The translations under genes and the position numbers were made by a program. 64,000 bases of DNA, from NCBI RefSeq assembly GCF_031846485.1, contig NZ_JAVRHQ010000001.1, forward strand, positions 434,001 through 498,000, in the 5' to 3' direction. Below the pieces are notes generated by a model. It was given only the letters and a program-made list of their open reading frames with translations, was not told the origin of the DNA and made no database searches. Each line of letters opens with the position of its first letter. The first letter of the stretch is position 1. This DNA comes from Autumnicola tepida. GTDB lineage: Bacteria; Bacteroidota; Bacteroidia; Flavobacteriales; Flavobacteriaceae. Shown here in pieces: positions 52,791 through 60,695 of the stretch.

Positions 52791-54212
52791 CTAAAAGTGG
52801 TCACGAAGAACCTTCTCGGCTGCACTATATCCACCCATGCCATGTACGCCACCACCAGGAGGAGTGGAGGATGAACAAATATACACCCGGGGATTCGGCG
52901 TGGAGTAGGGGGAGAATTTCGTTATTGGCCTGGTAAAAAGCTGGGTAATATCCTGGCTGCCGCCATTTATATCACCGCCCACCAGGTTAGGGTTAAAATT
53001 TTCCAAGGCCTGTGTATTCATGGTAGATCTTGCTAATATACATTCCTTAAAACCTGGAGCGGCTTTTTCTATTTGTGCCTCTATTTCTGCAATATAATCT
53101 CTGGTGTTTCCATTGGGTACATGGCAGTAGGCCCATGCAGTATGTTTATTTTCCGGCGCTCTGGTAGGATCAAATATGGAATGTTGGGCCAACAGGACAT
53201 AAGGGTTTTTATTTGTGCTGTGGTAGTGGGTGGAATTTTCAGACCGTTCCAGTTCTTCCTGGCTGTAGCCCAGGTGAACAGTACCAGATTTTTTACACTT
53301 CTCACTCAGCCACGGAATAGGTTCGCTTAATGCCCAGTCCATTTTAAAAACTCCCGCGCCATATTTATAATTTCCCATTCTTTTACGATAGAGATCGGGG
53401 AAATTTGTGCCTTTGATTTCCAGAAGTTGCTTTGGGGTTAAATCGAAAATATAAGATGTTGCTTCTGGCAAATCTTCAATATGAGTAATTTTTTGGTTGA
53501 AATTTATTTCCCCTCCCATAGATTTATAGTAAGAGAGCATGGCCTCAATAAATTTCCCTGCACCTCCTTTTGGAAACGGCCATCCATATTTATGCGCCAT
53601 GGCTGTTAAAACAAGGCCGAAGGAAGATGAGGCAACTCCTGTTAAGGGCAAAGTCGAGTGTGCCGCCGAACCGTAAAAAAACACCTTTGTTTTTTCATTT
53701 TTGAAATAATGATTTACCAGGCTATGGGCAGATGTAAAAGCTTTGAGGCCAAACTTAGACAATTTCAATGGATGCTTTGGCCACTTTAAAGGTCCTAACA
53801 GATTATTTTCTATATGCGGCCAGTCATTAATAATAGGTTCAAAAAGACTCTTATAGGCTTTGGCATCCTCGGGTACTTGATCTGCGGTCATATTAATGTC
53901 CTTATAACAGGCAAGTGCAGAACCATCAGCAAAAGGATGAGAATAGGGGATATCTGGAAAAATCCATTCCAGTCCGTGCTCCTCCAGTGGTAATGTTCGC
54001 AAAAACGGAGAAGCATAGCCTAGTGGAAGAATGGCTGATCCTATATCGTGTTTGAATCCGGGCAGGGTGACTTCCAGGGTTTTTGTTGCTCCCCCTGGAA
54101 TAGATGCCTGTTCAAAAACAGCTGTTCTTAAACCTTTTTGCTGAAGATGAATCGCTGCCGATAAACCATTTGAACCACTCCCAATTATTATCGCATCATA
54201 TTTATTATCCAT
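52791..54212 (-). CDS. phytoene-desaturase-like FAD-dependent oxidoreductase
   Basis: This is a 473-residue amine-oxidase-fold flavoprotein of COG1233. It has the FAD motif IIIGSGSNGLSAAIHL at the N terminus and a C-terminal YICSSSTPPGGGVHGMGGYS, the typical FAD-binding end of CrtI-like proteins. The substrate is not clear: the family includes carotenoid desaturases/isomerases and other enzymes. Its first base is shared with the last base of the SDR gene, so both are one unit. The location beside two BLUF genes is suggestive of light-linked function. Confidence 0.85.
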   Translation of the reverse strand: MDNKYDAIIIGSGSNGLSAAIHLQQKGLRTAVFEQASIPGGATKTLEVTLPGFKHDIGSAILPLGYASPFLRTLPLEEHGLEWIFPDIPYSHPFADGSALACYKDINMTADQVPEDAKAYKSLFEPIINDWPHIENNLLGPLKWPKHPLKLSKFGLKAFTSAHSLVNHYFKNEKTKVFFYGSAAHSTLPLTGVASSSFGLVLTAMAHKYGWPFPKGGAGKFIEAMLSYYKSMGGEINFNQKITHIEDLPEATSYIFDLTPKQLLEIKGTNFPDLYRKRMGNYKYGAGVFKMDWALSEPIPWLSEKCKKSGTVHLGYSQEELERSENSTHYHSTNKNPYVLLAQHSIFDPTRAPENKHTAWAYCHVPNGNTRDYIAEIEAQIEKAAPGFKECILARSTMNTQALENFNPNLVGGDINGGSQDITQLFTRPITKFSPYSTPNPRVYICSSSTPPGGGVHGMGGYSAAEKVLRDHF

Positions 54213-55081
54213 TAAGGCAGCTGATTTTTATCAAGGTTACTTAAATATTCTTTAAAGGTAGTAGTTCCATACTGTTCACCAATCATATCCCTTGTAGTAA
54301 TGTACTTGAAATAATCGAGTTTATCATGAAAGTCGTCAAAGAATTTAGGGAGTGCCAGCCCTGCATCAGCAACTATTTCAGGGATTTTGATAATTTTTCC
54401 GCCAATGGCTTCCTGTATCATTTCTGCCATTTCCAGGCGGGTGTGAATTTTTGGTCCTCCAACTTCAATCAATTCCGGGCCGGAATCTACATAACGTACC
54501 ACCACTTTGGCCAGGTCTTCATGATGGATACTGTTGGTTTTAGCACTTCCGTCTCCAACTATTGGAATAACATTTCGTTTTGCCATTATGGCCAGATCAT
54601 GGATTCCTGAGAAAAAACCTACCGGTCTTAAAACGGTATATTCTATGGAAGAAGCACGCAGTTCCTGTTCAAAAAGCTTGTGGGCATTGGCCACAGTATA
54701 ATCCTTATTGCTGTCTGCACCTTTAATAGAAATATAGACGAATCTTTTAACATTGTTCTTTTTTGCGTCCTGCAGAAGGTTTTTATTAGACTGGTAATCT
54801 ATCTCATAAAAAGATTCCTTGTTGGGAGTGAACAGGCTTACACTATTTCCCAATGCCGAAACCACGGTATCAATTCCTGCGGTAATATCTTTAATACGGG
54901 ACACTTCTTTACTGGCATCTGCTTTCCATATATCGTTACTATATGGAGTGAGTTTCTGCTCCCCGTCATCAGAGCTTGTGAGAACCCTTAATTCGTAGCC
55001 CTGTTCGCTCATAAATTTTACAATTTCCAGGCCCAAAGCGCCGGAAGCTCCTGCAACCAAAATTTTTTTCTGTTTGTCCAT
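54212..55081 (-). CDS. NmrA/atypical SDR family NAD(P)-binding protein
   Basis: This 289-residue Rossmann protein has GASGALGLEIVKFM as dinucleotide motif and no YxxxK catalytic pair in the usual spacing (RFVYISIKG instead), which is typical of atypical SDRs of the NmrA type. Such proteins are redox sensors or quinone reductases. It ends LSNLDKNQLP and overlaps the flavoprotein gene by one base. The 220-base gap upstream carries the terminator of rpoD. Confidence 0.85.
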   Translation of the reverse strand: MDKQKKILVAGASGALGLEIVKFMSEQGYELRVLTSSDDGEQKLTPYSNDIWKADASKEVSRIKDITAGIDTVVSALGNSVSLFTPNKESFYEIDYQSNKNLLQDAKKNNVKRFVYISIKGADSNKDYTVANAHKLFEQELRASSIEYTVLRPVGFFSGIHDLAIMAKRNVIPIVGDGSAKTNSIHHEDLAKVVVRYVDSGPELIEVGGPKIHTRLEMAEMIQEAIGGKIIKIPEIVADAGLALPKFFDDFHDKLDYFKYITTRDMIGEQYGTTTFKEYLSNLDKNQLP

Positions 55082-55194
55082 ACCGGAATTTTAATGGAAA
55101 AAATACACAGAAATTGTAGAAAAAATAAAAAGAATATAGTTGATTAACACATGTTTAGCTTCCGTTGAAGTTGAAAGAAAAAGAATTCCAAAAA

Positions 55195-55222
55195 GAAAAA
55201 ACCCCGGTCATCACTCCGGGGT
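55195..55222 (-). terminator. rpoD terminator
   Basis: CCCCGG/CCGGGG (55202-55207 and 55216-55221) around a TCATCACT loop, with a long T tract on the minus strand. The 16-mer CCGGTCATCACTCCGG recurs at 55259-55274, inside a second stem made by AACAGTT/AACTGTT. Confidence 0.8.
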
Positions 55223-55301
55223 CATTCATCAATCAAAAAACGAACAGTTATTTTCATACCGGTCATCACTCCGGCACTAAACTGTTGTCATCTTAAATAT
55301 C

Positions 55302-56165
55302 TTATCCTAAGTAAGTTTTTAGAATCTTACTTCTGGAAGTATGTTTTAACCTTCTTATGGCTTTTTCTTTAATTTGTCTAACTCTTTCCCTTGTTAGATC
55401 AAAAGTCTCGCCAATCTCTTCCAAAGTCATGGGATGTTGGTCTCCCAAGCCAAAATAAAGTCGAATTACATCGGCCTCACGAGGAGTTAGGGTTTCTAAT
55501 GCACGCTCAATCTCGGTTCTAAGCGATTCGTGAAGTAGCTCTTTATCCGGGTTTGGTGATTCCCCACTACGTAAAACGTCGTAAAGGTTAGAATCCTCAC
55601 CTTCCACCAATGGAGCATCCATAGACACGTGGCGACCGGAATTCTTCATCGATTCCTTTACGTCGTTAATGGTCATGTCCAGCTCTTTGGCGATCTCTTC
55701 TGCACTTGGAGGACGTTCGTGGGATTGCTCCAAAAATGCAAAGGTTTTGTTGATCTTGTTAATCGAACCAATCTTGTTCAGCGGCAGGCGCACAATACGC
55801 GACTGCTCTGCTAAAGCCTGTAAAATCGACTGGCGAATCCACCATACGGCATAAGAAATGAATTTAAAACCACGGGTTTCATCAAAACGTTTCGCGGCTT
55901 TAATCAGTCCTAAATTTCCTTCATTAATAAGATCGGGAAGCGTTAATCCCTGATTTTGATATTGTTTTGCAACCGAAACCACAAAACGTAAATTCGCTTT
56001 GGTCAGTTTTTCCAAAGCACGGTTATCACCCGCTTTAATGCGCTGAGCCAATTCTACCTCTTCATCGGCAGTAATCAAATCAACCTTACCAATTTCTTGC
56101 AAATACTTATCCAGCGAAGCAGTTTCACGATTTGTTACCTGCTTCGTAATTTTAAGTTGTCTCAT
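55302..56165 (-). CDS. rpoD: primary RNA polymerase sigma factor (Bacteroidota short type)
   Basis: This 287-residue sigma-70 is the short primary sigma of Bacteroidota, without region 1.1. Region 1.2/2.1 reads LDKYLQEIGKVDLITADEEV, region 2.4 RFDETRGFKFISYAVWWIRQ, and region 4 EEIGETFDLTRERVRQIKEK. Length and motifs are normal. An ECF-like promoter is placed directly before it, and a strong terminator follows. A sequence of this kind recognises TTTG/TAnnTTTG promoters. Confidence 0.96.
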   Translation of the reverse strand: MRQLKITKQVTNRETASLDKYLQEIGKVDLITADEEVELAQRIKAGDNRALEKLTKANLRFVVSVAKQYQNQGLTLPDLINEGNLGLIKAAKRFDETRGFKFISYAVWWIRQSILQALAEQSRIVRLPLNKIGSINKINKTFAFLEQSHERPPSAEEIAKELDMTINDVKESMKNSGRHVSMDAPLVEGEDSNLYDVLRSGESPNPDKELLHESLRTEIERALETLTPREADVIRLYFGLGDQHPMTLEEIGETFDLTRERVRQIKEKAIRRLKHTSRSKILKTYLG

Positions 56166-56211
56166 CTATCTTTCTCCTTGGATTTTAATATGAATAGCTC
56201 TTGTACTGGTT

Positions 56212-56241
56212 TATACGTAAGGAGTAGTCGTAATGTTACAA
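56212..56241 (-). promoter_or_regulatory. ECF-sigma-like promoter before rpoD
   Basis: On the minus strand TTGTAACATTA is followed after 17 bases by CGTATAA. This resembles ECF promoters (GTAAC and CGTC/TATA) more than the TAnnTTTG type. It lies about 50 bases before the ATG; an AAGGAGAAAG is found just ahead of the start. Confidence 0.4.
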
Positions 56242-56254
56242 AAAAACTTAAAAA

Positions 56255-56350
56255 AATTTTCAGGGCGCCTCCCTTCGGGCCGGGCTTTTCGCTTCAAGTC
56301 CTCGCTCCTTTCAGTCGCTGCGGGCTTTACACTGCAATCCCTGGCGCGAA
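56255..56350. repeat. GC-rich interspersed repeat of flavobacterial type
   Basis: A GC-rich block in an AT-rich spacer: GGGCGCCTCCCTTCGGGCC, then TTCAAGTCCTCGCTCC, then GCTGCGGGCTTTACACTGCA and ATCCCTGGCGCG. I recall very similar sequences scattered in flavobacterial intergenic regions. It contains short inverted motifs and no frame of its own. Confidence 0.6.
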
Positions 56351-56838
56351 GAGTTTGAAAGTTGAAAGTGGAAAGGTTTAAAAATAGACCATAGACGGTA
56401 GAGTGTAGACTGTAGTTCGGAGTGAATAGCTGGGGGAATAAGATATTGCTGTTTGGTGAAAATTCATATTTCAAGGCCTTATTCAAGATTTTTTAAAATG
56501 TCCGAAGTTCTAGTCCGGAGTAAGGAGAAAGCCGGTTTTCTGCAGGTAAAAATTGCCATTTGAAATCTCTCAAAATTTAAAATTATCCATTCAAAATTCA
56601 ACATTTAGAATAAATCCGCTCCCCATCACTTTAAGAAGTGGGCGAAGGCCGGGATGATTGAAGTAAACAATAGTTTTTAGTTCGGAATTCGGGAAAAGCC
56701 GGTTTTGCCAGCTGGAAATTACCATTTTAGTGGTCTCATTCAAAATTCAAAATTTCTAATCCAAAATTTTATAAAGGTTTCCTCTGCGCTGAAAATTGCC
56801 GTTTCGGCTTGTTTTTCAAAATTCGACATCTTTAAAAT
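56351..56838. repeat. degenerate direct repeats in the pnp-rpoD spacer
   Basis: Two related units, about 185 bases apart, contain TAGTCCGGAGTAAGGAGAA plus AAGCCGGTTTTCTGCAGGTA (near 56490) and TAGTTCGGAATTCGGGAAA plus AGCCGGTTTTGCCAGCTGGA (near 56678), each followed by ATT(A/G)CCATTT and CAAAATTCAA. No gene is present. Short elements of a repeat family. Confidence 0.45.
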
Positions 56839-56870
56839 TAAATGCCCCTGAATTTCTCCAGGGGCATTTA
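56839..56870 (-). terminator. pnp terminator
   Basis: AAATGCCCCTG (56840-56850) and CAGGGGCATTT (56859-56869) form a perfect 11-base-pair stem with an 8-base loop and T-rich flank on the minus strand. Confidence 0.85.
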
Positions 56871-56890
56871 AATATATAATTCAGAAGAAA

Positions 56891-59134
56891 TTAATCCTCT
56901 TTTCTACGATCTCTCCCGCGGTCGTTTCTTCCTCCACCGCGATTGTCCCTGGAACCGCGGTTATCGCGGTTTCCTCCACCTTTATTATTGTCTCTCGGCG
57001 GGCGCGACTGGTAACCTTCAGGTTTTTCAAGTAAAGCCTTGCGCGATACTTTTTCCTTTCGGGTTTTAGGGTCTATACCAAAGTATTTTACATCAATAAC
57101 ATCTCCAATATTTACAATATCAGTTACATTATCGGTACGTTCCCAGGCAAGTTCAGAGATATGAAGCAAAACTTCATTCCCCGGAGCTTCCACGTATTCC
57201 ACAACAGCACCAAAATCAAGTACTTTAATCACTTTTACTTCGTAAACGCTGCCCTTTTCAGGCTTAAAGGTAATCGATTCTATTTTAGCAAGAACCTTGT
57301 CTATACCTTCCTGCTGAGTTCCAAGAATTTCTACAATCCCTTCTTCAGTCACCGGATCTTCGTTAATCACGATTTCTGTTTTGGTTTCTTTCTGAAGTTC
57401 CTGGATCACTTTTCCGCCAGGCCCGATTAACGCCCCAATAAATTCATTAGGAATTCTTCTGGTGATAATCTTTGGAGAATGCGCTTTTACATTTCCGCTT
57501 GGCTGAGCAATGGTGTCCGTCAGTTTTTCAAGAATATGAAGTCTTCCTTCACGTGCCTGTTTAAGGGCTTTTACTAGAATTTCGTAAGAAAGTCCTTTAA
57601 TTTTAATATCCATCTGGCAGGCGGTAATTCCATCTGCAGTTCCGGTCACTTTAAAATCCATATCACCTAAAGCATCCTCATCTCCAAGAATATCAGAAAG
57701 AACAGCGAAATCTTCTCCCTGCGAAATCAATCCCATGGCGATCCCCGAAACCGGCTTTTTAAGCTGCACTCCAGAATCCATAAGTGCCATAGTACCGGCA
57801 CAAACGGTAGCCATAGAAGAGGAGCCGTTAGATTCCAGAACTTCAGAAACCACACGTACGGTATAAGGGCAATCTGCGGGAATCATTCCTTTAAGGGCTC
57901 TTTGAGCTAGGTTTCCGTGGCCAATCTCACGTCTTGAAGTACCTCTTATAGGGTAAGCCTCCCCGGTTGAGAAAGGAGGGAAGTTATAGTGCAGGTAGAA
58001 AGTTTCTTCTCCCTGCTGAGTTGGTAGGTCCACCTGGTTAGCTTCCCTTGAAGTTCCCAAAGTAACTGTTGCCAATGCCTGGGTTTCTCCCCTTGTAAAT
58101 ATTGCCGATCCGTGGGTAGAGGGTAGATAATCTACTTCACACCAGATTGGGCGAATTTCATTCGTTTTTCTTCCGTCAAGACGAATTCCTTCTTTCAGGG
58201 TAAGATCCCTTACCGCTGCTTTATGGGCTTTATTGAAATAGGTACTAACAAGGGCAAGATTTTCTTCCAGTTCTTCTTCAGTAAAAAGCGCTTTTACTTC
58301 TTCTTTTAATTCAGAAAAAGCCTCAGAACGCTCTTTTTTATCAAGTCCTTGTTTTGCGATATCATAAGCCTTCTGATAAGTGGCTTCATGAACTTTTTTC
58401 TCAATATCTTCATCTTCCCTGGCAGTTTCGTACTCGCGGGTTTCCTTTTTTCCAAAGGCTTCTGCCAGTTTTACTTGGGCTTCACACTGCTTTTTAATGG
58501 CTTCATGGGCAAATTTAATTGCTTCAGCCATTTCTTCTTCAGAGCATTCGTCCATCTGGCCTTCCACCATCATTACAGAGTCTGCAGAGGCGCCAACCAT
58601 CACATCCATATCGGCATCTTTCAATTGCTCGCGGCTGGGGTTAATTACAAATTCCCCATTAATGCGGGCAACGCGTGCTTCAGAAATAGGGGTTTCAAAC
58701 GGAATGTCTGACAACTGAATGGCTGCAGAGGCGGCCAGTCCAGCCAGCGCGTCGGGCATTACTTCCTCATCATGAGACATCAGCTGAATCATTACCTGGG
58801 TCTCAAACTTGTAATCTTTAGGGAAAAGCGGGCGCAATACACGGTCTACCAACCTCATCACCAGAATTTCCTCGCTGCTTGGCCTTGCTTCTCTTTTAAA
58901 GTATCCACCGGGGAAAAGTCCTGCTGCGGCGAATTTTTCGCGGTAATCCAATGTTAATGGAAAGAAATCCATTGTGGTGGGAGTGTAGGAAGATACCACC
59001 GTACAAAGTAACATGGCATTTCCCATTTGTACAACAACAGAGCCGTGAGCCTGTTTTGCTAATTTTCCGGTTTCGATGGAGATCTCTCTTCCGTCTCCAA
59101 GGTCGATAACCTCTTTAAATGTCTTTGGAATCAT
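56891..59134 (-). CDS. pnp: polyribonucleotide nucleotidyltransferase
   Basis: This 747-residue PNPase degrades RNA phosphorolytically in 3'-5' direction and is part of RNA turnover. Two RNase PH domains (ETGKLAKQAHGSVVVQMGN, then EGIRLDGRKTNEIRPIWCE and HGSAIFTRGETQALA) are joined by a helical linker. A KH domain (FIGALIGPGGKVIQELQ) and an S1 domain (FGAVVEYVEAPGNEVLLHI) follow. The tail is RG- and DNRG-rich, as in many Bacteroidota RNA-binding proteins. Length is normal. A 20-base palindrome lies upstream, between it and rpsO. Confidence 0.97.
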   Translation of the reverse strand: MIPKTFKEVIDLGDGREISIETGKLAKQAHGSVVVQMGNAMLLCTVVSSYTPTTMDFFPLTLDYREKFAAAGLFPGGYFKREARPSSEEILVMRLVDRVLRPLFPKDYKFETQVMIQLMSHDEEVMPDALAGLAASAAIQLSDIPFETPISEARVARINGEFVINPSREQLKDADMDVMVGASADSVMMVEGQMDECSEEEMAEAIKFAHEAIKKQCEAQVKLAEAFGKKETREYETAREDEDIEKKVHEATYQKAYDIAKQGLDKKERSEAFSELKEEVKALFTEEELEENLALVSTYFNKAHKAAVRDLTLKEGIRLDGRKTNEIRPIWCEVDYLPSTHGSAIFTRGETQALATVTLGTSREANQVDLPTQQGEETFYLHYNFPPFSTGEAYPIRGTSRREIGHGNLAQRALKGMIPADCPYTVRVVSEVLESNGSSSMATVCAGTMALMDSGVQLKKPVSGIAMGLISQGEDFAVLSDILGDEDALGDMDFKVTGTADGITACQMDIKIKGLSYEILVKALKQAREGRLHILEKLTDTIAQPSGNVKAHSPKIITRRIPNEFIGALIGPGGKVIQELQKETKTEIVINEDPVTEEGIVEILGTQQEGIDKVLAKIESITFKPEKGSVYEVKVIKVLDFGAVVEYVEAPGNEVLLHISELAWERTDNVTDIVNIGDVIDVKYFGIDPKTRKEKVSRKALLEKPEGYQSRPPRDNNKGGGNRDNRGSRDNRGGGRNDRGRDRRKED

Positions 59135-59303
59135 AATATTTTTTGAATTCTATCTGTCCGGCAATTCTCCGGAAAGTGTTAAACAATGGTCTCCGCCTTG
59201 CCCGGGCGGCCGGGATGTGTTGTTGTGTTGTGTGAAGTTAAGATTGACCAATGAAAAACTACCTCCTGACTTTCGATGCGAGGTGACAATTTTTAAGTTG
59301 AAA

Positions 59304-59323
59304 AAATGATAAATTTATCATTT
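59304..59323. promoter_or_regulatory. perfect 20-base palindrome upstream of pnp
   Basis: AAATGATAAATTTATCATTT is a perfect palindrome in the rpsO-pnp spacer, right after the rpsO terminator. It may be an operator for pnp or a part of a transcript end. Confidence 0.45.
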
Positions 59324-59335
59324 CAATATATAAAA

Positions 59336-59358
59336 AAAGGGGCGAAAAACGCCCCTGA
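59336..59358 (-). terminator. rpsO terminator
   Basis: GGGGCG (59339-59344) and CGCCCC (59350-59355) with an AAAAA loop, followed on the minus strand by T-rich sequence. Confidence 0.8.
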
Positions 59359-59361
59359 AAT

Positions 59362-59631
59362 TTATTTTCTTAATCCTAATTCCTGAATAATGGCACGATA
59401 TCTCATGATATCCTTTTTCATCAGGTAATCAAGTAAACTTCTTCTTTTTCCTACAAGTCTTACCAATGAGCGCTCTGAATTAAAATCTTTGCGGTTTTTC
59501 TTCAAATGCTCTGAAAGGTGAGCGATCCTGTAAGTGAACAATGCAATCTGACCTTCGGCTGAACCCGTGTCAGTTTTACTCTGACCGTGTTTTTCGAAGA
59601 TTTCTTCTTTTTTCTCTTTGCTTAAATACAT
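59362..59631 (-). CDS. rpsO: 30S ribosomal protein S15
   Basis: This 89-residue S15 binds 16S rRNA in the central domain. It has the family motifs TGSAEGQIALFTYRIAHLSEHL and KDFNSERSLVRLVGKRRSLLDYL with an ending YRAIIQELGLRK. Length is exactly typical. In E. coli rpsO also precedes pnp, and the order is kept here, although a terminator and 220 bases separate them. Confidence 0.98.
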   Translation of the reverse strand: MYLSKEKKEEIFEKHGQSKTDTGSAEGQIALFTYRIAHLSEHLKKNRKDFNSERSLVRLVGKRRSLLDYLMKKDIMRYRAIIQELGLRK

Positions 59632-59658
59632 TCCAATATTAATTTTAATGATTTTTAT

Positions 59659-59692
59659 GTATTGATAGGTTTTCTATCAGGCGGCAAATATA
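59659..59692 (-). promoter_or_regulatory. rpsO -7 box and leader hairpin
   Basis: On the minus strand TATATTTG (59692-59685) matches TAnnTTTG about 54 bases ahead of the ATG. The leader contains GATAG/CTATC (about 59663-59678), a small hairpin that could serve S15 autocontrol, which is known in other bacteria. Confidence 0.45.
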
Positions 59693-59735
59693 CTACTTTA
59701 TATTATTTTACCTACTGATTAGTTCTTTTTTAATT

Positions 59736-60593
59736 TCAGGCTCTTACCGGCTGATTTTGAATTAAATCCAGATACAGGTTTATCTGGTTTTTAAGCTCCG
59801 AACGCTTCACTATAAAATCAAGGAATCCGTGTTCTTGTAAGAATTCGGCGGTCTGGAAGTCTTTGGGAAGGTCTTTTCCTGTGGTGTCTTTAACCACACG
59901 TGGGCCGGCGAATCCAATAAGCGCGCCTGGTTCAGAGATATTGATATCCCCAAGCATGGCAAAAGAAGCAGTGGTTCCTCCCGTAGTTGGATCTGTAGCT
60001 AAAGAGATGTAAGGAATTTTGGCATCTGCAAGTTGCGCCAGCCTCACAGAAGTTTTGGCCATTTGCATTAAAGAAAATGCAGCTTCCATCATTCTTGCTC
60101 CTCCAGATTTGGAGATAATCATAAAAGGAATCTTGTTCTTAAGGGAATATTCTGCAGCACGTGCGATTTTTTCTCCTACCACAGATCCCATGGAACCGCC
60201 AATAAATCTAAAATCCATGCATGCGATCACCAGGTCTTTGCCTTTGGATTTTCCAACAGCTGAACGTACCGCATCGTTAAGGCCGGTTTTTTCCTGGGCG
60301 GCCTTCAGGCGATCGGTATATTTCTTAGTATCGGTAAACTCCAGCGGATCTTTAGAAGTAATATTTTTATCCAGTTCTTCAAATTCGTTATTATCAAAAA
60401 GGATCTTAAAATATTCATTACTACCAATTCTTACGTGGTACCCGTCTTCAGGACTTACATAAAAATTGCTTTCCAGCTGCTCTGCATCTACGATTTTTCC
60501 TGTAGGGGATTTATACCATAAACCTTTTGGTACATCTTTTTTCTCTTCCGTTGGGGTTTGAATCCCTTTTTGTGTTCTTTTAAACCAGGCCAT
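59736..60593 (-). CDS. accD: acetyl-CoA carboxylase carboxyltransferase subunit beta
   Basis: This is a 285-residue carboxyltransferase beta subunit that transfers CO2 from biotin to acetyl-CoA in fatty acid synthesis. The crotonase-fold motifs are present: FRFIGGSMGSVVGEK, ISKSGGARMMEAAFSLMQM, TDPTTGGTTASFAMLGD and PGALIGFAGPRV. The N-terminal zinc-finger positions have lost all four Cys (LWYKSPTGK and YVSPEDGYH instead of CxxC pairs), so no zinc ribbon forms. The start at 60593 (MAWFKRTQKG) is the family start; an ATG 9 bases upstream is less likely. Confidence 0.95.
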   Translation of the reverse strand: MAWFKRTQKGIQTPTEEKKDVPKGLWYKSPTGKIVDAEQLESNFYVSPEDGYHVRIGSNEYFKILFDNNEFEELDKNITSKDPLEFTDTKKYTDRLKAAQEKTGLNDAVRSAVGKSKGKDLVIACMDFRFIGGSMGSVVGEKIARAAEYSLKNKIPFMIISKSGGARMMEAAFSLMQMAKTSVRLAQLADAKIPYISLATDPTTGGTTASFAMLGDINISEPGALIGFAGPRVVKDTTGKDLPKDFQTAEFLQEHGFLDFIVKRSELKNQINLYLDLIQNQPVRA

Positions 60594-60644
60594 AGCTTTC
60601 AATTTTTATCTTCCGGGGCTGCATCGTCAACCGGAAATTTTGGT

Positions 60645-60686
60645 CAAAAAAATAGCTGAAGCACCAACAGTCCTTCAGCTATTTCA
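60645..60686 (-). terminator. fbaA terminator
   Basis: AATAGCTGAA (60651-60660) and TTCAGCTATT (60674-60683) form a perfect 10-base-pair stem, followed on the minus strand by TTTTTTG. Confidence 0.85.
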
Positions 60687-60695
60687 AAAATTCAG

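Noticed and set aside
56211..56486. 91-codon minus-strand frame upstream of rpoD
   Set aside because: It runs through the GC-rich interspersed repeat and has no protein-like pattern.
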